From NCBI GenBank assembly GCA_028095005.1, contig CM051462.1, positions 85,695,846-85,759,845 of the forward strand: DNA of 64,000 nt, written 5' to 3'. The DNA is from Rhynchospora pubera (lineage: Eukaryota > Streptophyta > Magnoliopsida > Poales > Cyperaceae). Of this stretch, positions 46,510-58,770 are shown one piece after another (position 1 is the stretch's first letter; the number at the start of each line of letters is the position of its first letter). The translations under genes and the position numbers were made by a program. The notes beneath the pieces are model-generated. The model saw only the letters and a list, made by a program, of their open reading frames with translations. It was not told the origin of the DNA and searched no databases.

Positions 46510-47060
46510 TACTTCTATCATTCTCTGGATTCTAACATCCTCATCATCTCCAGGATCCTCATTAATTATCTAGCGCCATCATTAATAGAAAGTCTAGGGG
46601 ATGATAGAATCCAGCGTAATTATCCATTGTACTCATTAATTATCCAGCATTTTTCTTTTTTTGCCTCTCATCTCATCATCCCTTGACGCTATTTACTCCC
46701 TTCCTCCTTCCTCTCTGTTTCGCTCCTTATCCCCTTTCCTGACATGAGTTTTTTTTTTCCTGAATAATAATTTTCTAATTAAATAAGTAATTGGTCTAAC
46801 TGTGAATACTAATTGTTCTAATTGTGAATACTAACTATTCTAATTAACAGAACAAATATATATATTAACTAGAACAATTAATTAGGAGGGAAGGGGGTAA
46901 GTCAAGGGGTAAGTGAGCGAAATAGAGGGGAGGGAGGGATGAGCGTTGGATTTCTAAAAATAGAAAATGCGTGTTTAACTGCTAGGGATGATGGGATGAG
47001 AGACAAAAATAGAAAACGTATTTCTAACTGCTGGGGATGATGAATCTTGAAGATGATGGT
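46510..47060. repeat. Imperfect inverted repeat, possible foldback element
   Basis: The left arm with CTCTCATCTCATCATCCCTT and CCTTCCTCC is mirrored by GAGGGAAGGGGG and GGGATGATGGGATGAGAG on the right. GGGATGATG/CATCATC motifs recur at both outer edges. The ends are not sharp and no target duplication was found. Confidence 0.5.
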
Positions 47061-47882
47061 TATCAGCCCCATAATAATATTGTTTTTGTGTTCACAAAAT
47101 ACATAGCAGCCGAAAACAATGGATAATTTAACGAATATTGCACATGAAAACCGTAGTACAATAAATAAACTCAGAAACTAGTCATCAATAGTTTTGGGAT
47201 GTTACAACTTGCCAAATTATGTCGGATTGACAAGGATGGATGGGCCTACTGGGCCTCCAACTGCTGAAGATTCTCATGGCCCATCTTACCTGATTTTCTT
47301 CACCCAGCTACAAAACGAAACACGACTGATTTGATTGAGAAATCAATTTTGGCACTGAATCCCAAGACACCTACGCTACATGCACATGCACATGAACTCC
47401 ATGCGGTAGTCTGACCTATATGCTCATGATTTGAGCCACAAATCTGACCCACCTACGTCAATTCCTTCCATAGTTGAACCCACATTTCAAACCTTGATCT
47501 AAAAGGGATCCAGGATCCTAAACAATTAACCTAATCTCATGAACAATGCATCTGAAAAATTTTAATTGGAACTTGGCATAACTGAACTGAAGTTGGTTTC
47601 TACTAATAATATATACCGAGTAAAAGTTTGTGCTGTTCACAGAGGATTTTGAGTTGCTTCTTACAATATCACAAATGGAGGGATTCGACCAGTACAGTAC
47701 TTCAATTGACCCGATGAAATATAACGATGAACTATATAGAAAGGTAGTATGATTTGCTTGTCATTGCTGTGAGATAGGATTTTCCAACAAAGAACCTAAG
47801 GTTAGGTCTGGTTCTTTTGAGAATTGAGAGCTTAACCCTTTCGTAGTCCATGTGCTGGTTTACTGCATACAAGACAATACAT
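47061..47882. other. Intergenic sequence
   Basis: No gene or bounded element is visible. Confidence 0.4.
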
Positions 47883-47890
47883 CTTAGCAT

Positions 47891-48071
47891 CAGTGACGGA
47901 TCTAGAAAAAATATCTAGGTGGGTCTGACAACCTCTGTTTAAGTCTTCAGCCCCACTTTTGAGTGCTCCAATGGCAGAAAAAATTAGCTGGGGCTAAAGG
48001 GGGGCTCCAAGGGCTCAACGGCGTGAGGTGGGGCTCTAGCCCCACCCGCCCCGGTGGTAGATCCGCCCCTG
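47891..48071. mobile_element. hAT-like MITE, 181 bp
   Basis: Terminal repeats CAGTGACGGATC and (reverse complement) CAGGGGCGGATC are flanked by a perfect 8-bp duplication CTTAGCAT (47883-47890 and 48072-48079), the hAT signature. The interior is G/C-rich (GGGGCTCTAGCCCC). Confidence 0.88.
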
Positions 48072-48589
48072 CTTAGCATGTTTATTATTTCAATGGGAAT
48101 TAAAATTCAAGAGTGATAAGTGCCATCTTATCATCCCTATCGTCCCAACTAAAAAATGAAAATTCAATTGGAGAGCGTCTTTCCTTATTTGGCACCAACG
48201 AATCCATTCTCCTTTATTTGCTTCCTTCCCTCCCTTATTTTCTTCTATCTCACGCGCATCCCTTCTCTCTAACTTTCAATTTTAGCACCACGTTAGGAGC
48301 ACCTTTCCACTCCTGACGCGTTTCCATCTCTCTCCTTTTCTCTTTTTGTTGACTCTCGTATATACTCTACATACTTATATTAATTGTATATTAAGATGAG
48401 CACTTATTATACCGAACTGAACATTACGGTTACAAGATCATACTTTCTTATATCTAATAAACGTACTAATATGATAATCTCTTGTTACAACTAACTGAAT
48501 ATTTACATTTCATAAATTGAAAATTTATGGATATAAGGTTATCCTTTATTACAACTAACTGAATATTTTTTTCTTAATAAACTTAAACA

Positions 48590-48975
48590 TTTATGTTTAT
48601 AGCATTTAATAATGAACATTTATGCTTATAATATTTTGATAATCTGAACATTTATACTTAATAAAATGAACATTTATACTTACTAAACATAATATTTATG
48701 CTTAATAAACTGAACATTTATGTTTATAATATTTAATAACTAGACAATTATGCTTATAATATTTTGATAATCTTAACATTTATACTTAATAAAATGAATA
48801 TCTTAACACTTAAACTTAAATAAACTAAAAAATTATGTTTATAACATTTAATAATTAAACATTTATGCTTATAATATTTTGATAATCTAAATATTTATAC
48901 TTAACAAAATAAATATTTATACTTACTAAACTAAATATTTATTCTTAATAAAAATGAACATTTATGTTTATAACA
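48590..48975 (+). repeat. AT-rich tandem repeat, ~120-bp period, three copies
   Basis: The unit begins CATTTATGTTTATA(A/G)(C/T)ATTTAATAA, then CATTTATGCTTATAATATTTTGATAATCT, then CATTTATACTTAATAAAATGAA. Copies start at about 48592, 48715 and 48832, with a partial one at 48958. Confidence 0.75.
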
Positions 48976-50376
48976 CACGCACTTTTATTACAACTAATTA
49001 ACTGAAAATTTAAACAATTTAGAGGCACATTTATAAGAGAGAAAATTAAAAGAGAGAGAAGTAAGAGATCTAGATCACGAGGAAAAGGAGGTAAACATGT
49101 ACAAAGACAGTATAGGGCATGGCCTCCCTAAGTTTTCAAATTTGTAGGGAGAGCTTTCAACTATTTTTTTAATATTAACATATTGCACCCCTACTAAAAG
49201 AGTTCAAATACAATTTAGTAAGTTTATTGTTTGTTCAAACTAGTTTAATTATAATTTTTTTTAAGAGTAAATTTAGAAGAAAAAAATCACAAATAAATTG
49301 GTCAAATATGAAAAATCTTTGCTTATCTTTTTTAAGAAAAAAAAATACTTTTTTATTGTATTTGATACAATTCATGTTCACAAAAGTTACTACTATAAAA
49401 TAATGCTATATTATTTTTTGTTGTTCATTTTATTACAAACTTTCAAACTTTAGTCTGTCTAAGTTGAAATTCTGGCTCCGCCCAGTGAGATGAGACCATG
49501 GAGCTTCAAGAGGTTGTTGGTTTTAGAGTAGAAGGTGAAGATGAGAAAGAGAATGATGAGAAGAGGGCGGTAAGATGAGCACATGGAGAGATCGAAGAGA
49601 GATAAATCGCAGAAGGGAAGGTCGTATCTGATGAAAGGAAGAGAAGAAGAGAAAAAAGGAGAGGAGATTGCGGGTCAGGAGAGGGAAGATAGGTAGAAGG
49701 AGGGAAGGTGTTTTTCGATTTAGATCTGTGCGTGAATATAAAAGTGAAGGAAAGGTGTGAATGGAAGGGAGAGGAAGGAGAGAAAAATGCTAGAATGGGA
49801 TAAGACAGATGACAATTTTTAGGATGATTGTAAGTAATTCTCATTAAAATTTATTAACAAATCAAATAATAGTAATGTGATATGAATGAGTTATCTCCAA
49901 ATAATGGGAAGATATTCTTTTATGTTTAAAATATTAAAAATCCAGTTTCTATTTTGTTTCTGCATTTGAGATCTTTGATCAAGAAAAGCCCATATATATC
50001 GTATTTAATTGTCAAATTTTTTCACTGAAAATAAAGAAAGCAGTTGATGTTATAATTTCATGATATTAGTTTTGATTTATGACTGGTACTTCTCTATTGT
50101 ACTAGTTAGTCCAACGCCAGATTAAGACAACGTACTTTTGGAGGTCACGGTTCAAAATTCAACTGGAGATTTTTTTATGAATATTTAAATTTCAATATAT
50201 AATTAAGTTAGGTAGTTTGATGACATCAAAAGGATTCGCCGCTTCTCTTAAATACAAAGAAGAACACGGTAGAAAAGAAGCCAAGAAACACCCTCTTCTT
50301 AGTCTTACTCTACTGGATGTTCTAATCTTATCTTAAAAGAAACACTCATATGTTATCTATAATTGGTTTGTCAATA
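48976..50376. other. Intergenic sequence, including a possible old hAT MITE
   Basis: No gene is visible. About 49115-49487 may be a decayed hAT MITE: GGGCATGGCCTCCCTAAG on the left, and GAAATTCTGGCTCCGCCCAGTG on the right, a common end in plants. The 49500-49790 stretch is GA-rich, and its minus-strand frame is low complexity. Confidence 0.35.
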
Positions 50377-51606
50377 CATTACGTCAAAAAAAATCTTTAG
50401 TACCGCTACATTAATATATGTTTTAAAAAAAACCGGCATAAAAAATAGTCGGTGACAATTTCGTAATTATCAGTTTTTATCTTTAGAACCGGTGCTAAAA
50501 TATTGGCAAAAAAAAGGTTCATCTTTAGTACTGATTTTTTTAAAAAACCGGTGCTAAGATACTATTTTAGTACCGATTTTTAATAAAAAATCGGTACTAA
50601 AGGGTTGTAAAAAAAAAATCAAAATTCTGTCTATCTTTAGTACTTGTTTTTCTAAAAAATCGGTACTAAAAATCAATTTAATTTTTTTTTGAAAATAAAC
50701 TGCCGCCAAAACCAATATAAGCTGCCTCTCTCTGCGTGAAAATTTTTCTAAGTCCAAAACCTAGCTGCTGCCTCCTCTCTCTCTTTTCTCTCTTCCTCTT
50801 CCTCTTGATCTACTCTCCACCGCCTCTCCTCTCTCTCCAAGTTGCCTCTCCGGTCCTTCTCGATCCACTGCATCTCCCTACCTCTCCACCGCCCCTCTCT
50901 CTCACTTGACTTGATTGTGACATTCTCTCATTGCTCTTTCTTTTTCGACGTGACTTCGCCACCTCTATGACGCGTAAGGTACCTCATTCTCTCACTGCAA
51001 ATGGATTTTGGTTAAATATTTGTGTTAAATGGTTAAATTCGACAAATTAAGATTAATTTTTGTTAATGAATTTTTAAATTGGGTTGAAATCCAAAATTTT
51101 TATAATTGAAATTGAGTTAAAAATCTGAAATTTGTATTGGGTTAAAATCGAAAATTTTTATATTAATTATGTTAATCTCTATTTATTTTATTGTGTATGA
51201 ATTTATTATGAATTTGTGTATGTAAATTATTTGTATAATATATAGATTTTGAATTTTTGTTAATTTGCAAAAAAGAGCGTTAGCCTAAATTTTTTTTTAC
51301 AAAGATTTTTAGTACCGGTTATTAGCTTAAAAACCGATACTAAAAATAATAAATATAAAAAAATGGTGAGGATCGTTAGTACCAGTTTTTAACTAATAAA
51401 CAGTACTAAAGATGTCATCTTTAGTACCGATTATTAGTTAAAAACCAGTACTATAAAGATCTTCACCTTTTTTTTTTCCATGAATTCTAGTGCGTTTTTA
51501 ATACCGATTTTTAATTATCTTTAGCACCCCTATTATTAGTACCGCTTGAAAACCGGTACTAATAATCAATATTTAACCAATACTAATAAAATAAAATTTC
51601 GTAGTG
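50377..51606. mobile_element. Non-autonomous CACTA-type element, 1230 bp
   Basis: The right end reads CACTACGAAATTTTATTTTA on the minus strand. The left end is CATTACGTCAAAAAAAATC, a one-base-changed CACTA terminus. Both are flanked by ATA, a 3-bp duplication as in CACTA elements. Each end carries many direct and inverted copies of TTTAGTACCGGTTTTT (for example near 50394, 50530, 50570, 50635, 51309, 51389, 51420 and 51540), the usual subterminal repeats. The interior has a CT-rich block (50770-50990) and no transposase. Confidence 0.85.
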
Positions 51607-51609
51607 ATA

Positions 51610-53446
51610 CAAAACATGCATACATATATATACATACGTATGCACAAATATATACATACATGGAGTCGCTTCTATATTGATAGAAAAAAAAAGAAATTGA
51701 AATAATGGTGTAAAAAACACAACGAACGGTTGTTTCGCCAATTTTTGTATCTGAAATGTACCCTACTTCTGATTGGAGTTATATTGTATATATAAAAATA
51801 CGAAGGGTCTTGCAATATTATTTTGGAGAGAGATCGATGGCGTGCAAGAGTTTGCCTTGCGCCATGGCAAAAAGACAGAGTTGCCAAGCTCATGTATACT
51901 AAATTACTAACCAAACAACATCTTAATCTCTGATTAAAATATGGATATTTATTGAATGTAACAAAGAGACAATATAAGGGTTTATGAGCATTTTTCTATT
52001 TCTCAAATGTATTTCTCTTTATCTCTTCTACAGTGGGTAGTAGACAATATATATATATAAGCTTCAATGTTTATGTTAGCCCCAATGTTACCGTTAGTAT
52101 TATTAATTGTACTTTTTTCTTATTTTACAATTTTATCCTCTTAATTAATTTATTTATAATTTCTATGTTATTTCTCAACAATTTCTTTTCCACAGCCACT
52201 CTTAATTTCAACTTATATATACATTGCTTGGCAATAAATCTTTCGCATTATTTTGCAATTTGCATCTAAATTAATGTTGTTTATCAATAATTTTAGGCAT
52301 TATATATTTGCAATTAACATCTGAAAGTTATATATAGAATACCCGATAGTATATATATACATAATATTAATTGACTTCGATCACTTCATTTATTTTGATA
52401 TCTAGTTATATGAATTAACAACAGCAACCACAGTGTAATGGAAAGTTGTGGGGGTTATAATCCCTTTACTTGTTTGTTTCACATATATATATATACATAT
52501 AATAAAAACGTGTGTATTATATGATTGTCGGCTGGATGTCATTAAAGTACGTACATAATAAGAAGGTTTAAGTTCGGTCAGGTTGTCTGCATAATAGGCT
52601 ATGGCAGCTTAATTAACAGCCGTCACTTGCGTGAAATTACAAATAGAAAATGAATGGAAAGAAGAAAAAAAGAAAGAAAGAAAGAAAAAACAATTAATGC
52701 AAGCACCCAATGGCATCATATTAAATGTGCATTTTAGGTAAAAAAAAAGTAACATTTTAATTTCAGAAGTGTGCATTTTGAAGTTATTAATTGATGTTCT
52801 CTTTTAGAAAAAAATATTACGGTTGAATTAGAGACTAGAGAGAGTGTAAAACGACTGTTAAAATTGTCTGGAGATATTTGCAATCACTGATTAATTGTCA
52901 AGATATACATATAGGGTTGCAAATTGCAATGCTCATTTGCAACTATGAAGTACTAATTTCATTTAGAAAAATATACGTGCATGTGCAAGCCGAAAAAAAT
53001 GCTCTTACATTTGGTTAGTGATCGTGTGGGAGTGCTTGTGGTGGTCCGAATATGAAGTTGTAATCATCGCCGTTAGAGAAAATAATTTTGAATTTGTACT
53101 ATGAAAGAGAAGCAAGTCACATCTGCACCACACAGTATATTAGATCGTATCAGATCGCTTGGGCCTACTCTGACATTGCTTATGCAATCAATGAACTAAC
53201 AGGATCAGGAGACATCAGAACAAAACACACGAAAAGAAAGCGTGTTCTATAACCAGGTTTCAACGTTTCATATATAGCGCATAAATCAGAAAAAAGTGTA
53301 CGTAAAGAAAATAAATAATTAAGTAACAAAAATTAGGGGGGGGGGGGGGGGGGGCTATGATGATGTATAAAGCATAAAAAAGGAGCCGCAAAACTAAAAG
53401 AAATAATTATATTTCAGAAGTGATAACTAGCTAGGTGAAAATTCAT
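51610..53446. other. AT-rich intergenic sequence with simple repeats
   Basis: No gene is recognised. Simple tracts include TA runs and GAAAGAAAGAAAG near 52670. Confidence 0.4.
53336..53354 (+). repeat. Run of 19 G
   Basis: An uninterrupted homopolymer of 19 guanines in AT-rich DNA. The true length may vary with sequencing error. Confidence 0.9.
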
Positions 53447-53449
53447 AAT

Positions 53450-54058
53450 GGGACCATTTTGATCGCTTAGGAATAGGAGGAGTTATCTATTTCTAGGTAT
53501 AAAGTATTGGGAAGTGTGTAATTTTGTGAAAAGTTTGGATTGTTTATAATAAATTTATGTCTAGGAATCAGGCTTCTAAATTTCGGTAAAATAACGGCGA
53601 AATAACAAAAATAGCGGTATTCTGTGTCAAACCGCATGAACGTTACAGTCTTAATTGATAAAATGACGTAACGCGTTATTTCAATTATTTCGGCGATATA
53701 ACGCGTTATTTCAGTTATTTCGGCGAAATAACAAGCTGTTATTGCTACTATTGTTAAATTGTGTATTCAATATTGAACTATTGTTAAATTGGTACAAGCT
53801 GCTACTGCTACTCTGCAGTATATTGAATTTGGTATGGTCGTATGCTATTTGTATGGAGTATAAACATATAAATTGATAGTTATAGAATTGATGTGTGTCA
53901 AACTTTGAAAAAAATACTACACCGTTATATCGCCGTTATAACATCGAAATAACGCCGAAATAACATGGAGACATGGACCGTCATACCGAAAAAATCGAAA
54001 TTTAAAAGCTTGCTAGTTATAGAAAATTCTCCAAATTCCCACGTGATCCAAACGGCCC
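53450..54058. mobile_element. PIF/Harbinger-like MITE split by another insertion
   Basis: The left end GGGACCATTTTGATCGCTTA and the right end (reverse complement GGGCCGTTTGGATCACGTGG) are flanked by AAT. The left arm continues GGGAAGTGTGTAATTTTGTG and TTTATAATAAATTTATG, as in related copies. The middle, about 53575-54011, is a different element. Confidence 0.7.
53575..54011. mobile_element. Nested element with CGGTAT/ATAACG ends
   Basis: The left end GGCTTCTAAATTTCGGTAAA is mirrored by the right end (reverse complement AAGCTTTTAAATTTCGATTT). Inside, TAACGCGTTATTTCAATTAT and TTCGGCGATA repeat in tandem (about 53670-53735), and inverse ATAACGCCGAAATAACA blocks lie at the other side. No clean target duplication or coding domain is visible. 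Confidence 0.55.
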
Positions 54059-54061
54059 AAT

Positions 54062-55556
54062 GATTATTTATATGTATTATTTTTTTAGAAAAAATATGTA
54101 AATTATGACTTTTTTCTGGCTAAATCCCGTAGTTATCAATTGCGAGTACCTCCGGTTTCCTTACCAAAAGAAAAAGCTTACAGAAAAAGAAATCTTTTAA
54201 TATTTCTTACATATATATTATCATATTTTTTTAATGCAACTTGGGGTAGATAAAGTTACCAAATAGTAGTCAAGCTTGGTCAAGGGTGAATCTTCTCCAG
54301 ACTCTGGCCACAAAAATCCATTGCCATGACAAATTCCAGGCTCAGTGACCGCTTCGAGCCATATTCTCTAACTAGTTTTTTTTTTTTTTCTGTGTATGGC
54401 TGCTCAGTTATGCAGAAATATACGTAATGGTGTGTTTGAATGCATAAGAATAAGAAATCGGATAAGAATAAATTATAAATTTTTTATTCTCGTGAAATTC
54501 AAATAATACAAAAAATAAAAATTTTGAATTTATTCGGATTCTTATTCATATTTTAACAATACCATGCATGGAATATAAATAAGGAATATGGATACACATT
54601 TCAAAATCCTTATTCTTATTCCTTAGAACCCTGTTTACATGGGAAATAATATTAATCATATATGTTGGTGTCATTAAATATACATTAATATCGATATATA
54701 ATATATATTTATATCCCATTTTAGGGTTAAATACTAGTTAGATACATTCCAATATCTAGCTAGACATACTCGAACTCTCAAAGTGACTTCATAAAATATG
54801 CATTAATTGACGTGACAAAGAGAGACTGTATGTGAATAAATTACGACATATATATTAGATTTCTTTTTGTCCGAGATTGATTTAGAACCTATAGAATCTT
54901 TGGATCATAATTTTTTATTTGGTTTGAACTTTGAAGTTGTTATTGGTTAATTATCGAACACTCGCGTCGATATTATTTTGAATAAAAATAATTCAGATTC
55001 TATATACTTTTCAACGATATGCTTAATTAGAATAGCTAGGAGATAAAAAAAATATGTCGCCAAAATATCTCCTGTTTATTAGTTTTACACTTTTAGGATT
55101 CAAATTTGGATATGTTATAATACACAATTGAATATGCCAAAGGTGGAAAAATATACATTTATGTTAACAAATTAAAATAAACGCGCGCTTGTAGTTTTTA
55201 ATTTATATATATCATATTTTAGTGGCTATAACATTGCTTTTTGACATTTTGTCCCATATATATGATTGGTGAGAATCCATTTTGACGGTTGTCTAGATAT
55301 ATATTGAATTTTGAACCTAAATATATGAACTCTAAAAGCATATACATTTGTTTGAGCTAATAGGATACTTAAAAGTTGTAATAAATATTTGTCATCTTAA
55401 ACTTCTATGTCAAGACAGAATGAATATTTGTTTTTAGCAAAAATTAATATACATATTAATATTGATGATTTATTTTTTTTATGTAAACAAATGGAAAAGG
55501 TTGCTAGAATATATTTGAGAAATATGAATTGAGTAACAATATATATATACATATAG
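54062..55556. other. AT-rich intergenic sequence
   Basis: No gene is visible. About 54431-54640 (GTGTGTTTGAATGCATAAGA ... CTTATTCTTATTCCTTAG) may be a diverged copy of the MITE at 57735-57955. Confidence 0.35.
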
Positions 55557-55675
55557 AGGCCGTTTGGATCGCTTAGGAAAAGTTATATTTCTAGACATAA
55601 AGTATTAAAAAATATATAATTTTGTGAAAAATTTAAATTGTTTATAATAATTCTCACTTTATCCAAACGTACTCA
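55557..55675. mobile_element. Shortened PIF/Harbinger-like MITE
   Basis: Starts GGCCGTTTGGATCGCTTAGG and ends near TTATCCAAACG. The interior AAAGTATTAAAAAATATATA, then ATTTTGTG, matches the arm at 53505-53530. Confidence 0.55.
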
Positions 55676-55904
55676 TGTATATTATAGAAACAATGGTAAA
55701 CAAGAAAAATCTATTTTGTTGTCATTTAATTATTTTACCCTCACATATAGGGATTTGGAGCCTCTGACACCCGACCAAATTATTGCCTAATAGTACAAAA
55801 AGCACCCCTTTCTTCACAGTACGATCCAAAATTATCTATTCATCTATGATTTACTAGCCACGGCCAAACTCTTCCAAAAGGAACTGAAACAATCAAACAA
55901 TATA

Positions 55905-57300
55905 GGGAAAATTTTTTCTGTACCCCTCAAAACTGAGGAAATAATGGAATTACCCCCCGAAAATAAAATCTCCTCATTTTGCCCCCCTAAATTTGAGGTT
56001 CCTTCTCTATTTATCCCTTTATCATATTTAATATTATAAATATTAGTTAAATAATATAACTTAAAATTTTGGACTATTATACCCTTCGAATCTAATCCAA
56101 TAGCTGAGGAAACCAAATCGCAAATGAACCCAGTCGAAAAAAATCTCTTTCATCTCATCTTTTCTTCTTCCTCTCGCACGAACCTAAGAGCTTCTCCTAT
56201 TCTCTCGCAAATCTCACAACATCAAACCCAATCAGTTTTCTCTCTCGCATGAACCAGTCTACCTTCTTCTCAACCCTAAAAGCTTCATCTCTCGCACGAA
56301 CCAGTCGAACGCAGTCCCAGCCTCTGTCTTTGGTTCGTCGAACTCAATCCCAACCTCCATCTTCTCTGAGTATGAACAGTCTCAGCCTGCCTCGCATTGC
56401 CTCTCTCACTAATCTGATGTCCTAAATCGTAAGGCATCCGTCTCCTCCCATGTTCGTATTTTCATTTCAATCTGCTCTTGAGCGGCTTATTTGTTGAGCT
56501 TCTGAACAATCACTATTACAACGCAATTGAGGGAAGCTTGATAAAAATTCAAGATTTCAACGCACGCAATAAATGATACACGTAGTTACCCACGAGACTA
56601 TTGCGAGAAGAAGAATTTAGCAAGTAATTAATTAATTATCTGGGGGCTCTGTTACTTGACTATATATTGGGGTATTCTCCATGTTTAGATATTAGGCCCG
56701 TAGATATAGAGAAAATATGATAACGTAAGTTTGACATGGTTAATTGTTAATTTAAAAGTATATCATTTAATTTAATTACGTAATTGTTGTTTGCCAGACG
56801 TAGGCGTCAAAGGTGAGGGAATTGGGTAAAGGATCGAGAGACTGTAGCAATTCGATGAGTCGGTGTGTTTGGGGAGAGAAGTAGCGGTCGTCGGTTGGAA
56901 AGGTCGGAGGAGAGGCGGTGGAAGAGGATGGCGTGATAGAGGGAGAGAGGCACGCAGGAGGCGGCAGCGGAGGAGGGCCAAAGCGCCAGGATGAGAGCGA
57001 AGGAGAGAAGAAGAGAATTTTTCCTATTTGTGCGCGAGAGAGAAGAGAAAGGGTTAGATCGATCGATTGGGTTCGTCTGGATCGATTTGGTCATCTCTGC
57101 GAATGGGTTAGATTCGAAAAGGGTATAATGGTCACATATATTTCTTTTTATTATTTAATAAATATTTCTGACATAAAATATGATAGGAGGGCAACAAAAG
57201 AAGGAATCTGAAATTTAGGGGGGCAAAATCAAGAGATTTTACTTTTGGGGGGTAAATCCATCATTTTCTCAATTTTGAGGGGTACAGAAAAAATTTTCCC
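55905..57300. mobile_element. Mutator-like element with ~250-bp inverted ends
   Basis: The left end GGGAAAATTTTTTCTGTACC then CCTCAAAACTGAG mirrors the right end (reverse complement GGGAAAATTTTTTCTGTACC then CCTCAAAATTGAG). Similarity extends to the CGAATCTAA(T/C)CCA and GACCAAATCG blocks about 200-250 bp inside. The flanks are a perfect 9-bp duplication AACAATATA (55896-55904 and 57301-57309). The interior is CT-rich on the left (56150-56430) and GA-rich on the right (56810-57110), with no transposase, so the element is non-autonomous. Confidence 0.85.
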
Positions 57301-57327
57301 AACAATATATATATATATATACATATA

Positions 57328-57731
57328 GAGTTTAGCTACGGTGAGTCGCGACTCACGGATCCTCCGGTGAATCGCGACAAAAACTCCTAGATCTAGATCA
57401 AAATGACCGATCCAAACCGTTCAATATGATCTTCCTATTGAAATCTCCTTGTAGACCAAATTTTTCATTTTTTCAAAATTTTTAAGTATTTTTTTGAAAT
57501 TTTAGAAAATCGTTAATCTAATTGGTTCTGAACCATTCAAAAACATCAGTTTTTAAAAAACCGAAAAAAATACTTAAAAATTTCGAAAAAATAAAAAATT
57601 TGGTTTGCACGGAAATTTCAATAGGGAGATCATGTTAGACGGTTTGGATCGGTCATTTTGATCTAGATCTAGAAGTTTTGGTCGCGACTCACCGGAGGGT
57701 CCGTGAGTCGCGACTCACCGTAGCTAAACTC
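57328..57731. mobile_element. Hairpin MITE (404 bp), 'gagtcgcg' type
   Basis: Nearly perfect hairpin. The ends GAGTTTAGCTACGGTGAGTC and its inverse are flanked by TA. The arms continue GCGACTCACGGA and AAAATGACCGATCCAAAC. A half copy lies at 2335-2515. Confidence 0.88.
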
Positions 57732-57734
57732 TAT

Positions 57735-57955
57735 GGGTGTGTTTGGATGACCATGGAATAAGGAATAAGGATAAGAAATTTTGATATGCGTGCTTATTCT
57801 TATTCTTGTGCAACCCAAACAACACAAGAATAAGGAATTTGGACCCTTATTCCTATACTAACAAAACCATGGTATAAGAATAAGAAATTTGGATAAGCAC
57901 GCTTACCGAAATTCATTATTCTTATTCTTTATTCCATGCTCATCCAAACACACCC
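57735..57955. mobile_element. PIF/Harbinger-like MITE, 221 bp
   Basis: Termini GGGTGTGTTTGGATGACCAT and (reverse complement) GGGTGTGTTTGGATGAGCAT are flanked by TAT (57732-57734 and 57956-57958). The arms hold GGAATAAGGAATAAGG. It abuts the hairpin MITE on its left. Confidence 0.87.
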
Positions 57956-57960
57956 TATAC

Positions 57961-57991
<31 letters not shown>

Positions 57992-58002
57992 CTAGCAACA
58001 GT

Positions 58003-58021
58003 GCCCACCCAATGTGTGGGC
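58003..58021 (-). terminator. Helitron 3' hairpin
   Basis: A 6-bp stem GCCCAC/GTGGGC with a 7-nt loop, 7 nt before the CTAG terminus on the minus strand. Confidence 0.85.
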
Positions 58022-58770
58022 GAACTTTGGTACGTAAAAATTTCATTTGACACGTGTTGTACATTGTCAATATTGCAAGTTAACATTATCGTGATCGATG
58101 ATGAAGATAGGATCAACATTCACCGGTTTAAACAAACAAAATCAATAAAAGTTGACTTGTAAACAACTCTAAAAAACAATTTGATAAAAATAAATATGTT
58201 TCTAAATAAAATGTTTCACATAAAAGTATATCATCTCAAACAAAAATAGATAATACAAAATAATGTTATGAAAATAAATATTTCGTAATAATATATTCAG
58301 CATATATATGGAGCAAAATATATGTTTTCACATCTCACATAACTAATCCGGCGTCTCTGCACTTTTTATTCATACAAAAAAGTTTGATAAACACAAAATA
58401 TTGTCACACTGTTGTTTTGTTGCTGAATAAGAATCGATACAAAATCATACCAATGAAATTTTGTAATTTTACCATCTGCCCGTTCAATAATTACAATACC
58501 ACACTTTAGTCCCTGACTTTTTTCTCAATCTCATACCAGCACCTAGAAACACTTTCACATCTAATGCTCTAGCAAGTTGCAGAATTTAAGTGTCAAGATT
58601 TGTTGTCTAACACAGTTCCGGAGAGCTCCCAGTCAATCTACACAAGATGTTAAAAAAAAGTGTCTAATCCCAAAGAATATTACCATTTTAACAAGATATT
58701 ACTTCTACACCAATCACCATAACAGTCCTTTTCAATTTGATCTAGAACGTTTTCTCCTCTGTTAGTTCTC

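Noticed and set aside
49506..49844. 112-aa minus-strand frame
   Set aside because: It is low-complexity Ser/Pro/Phe sequence from a GA-rich stretch, with no domain.
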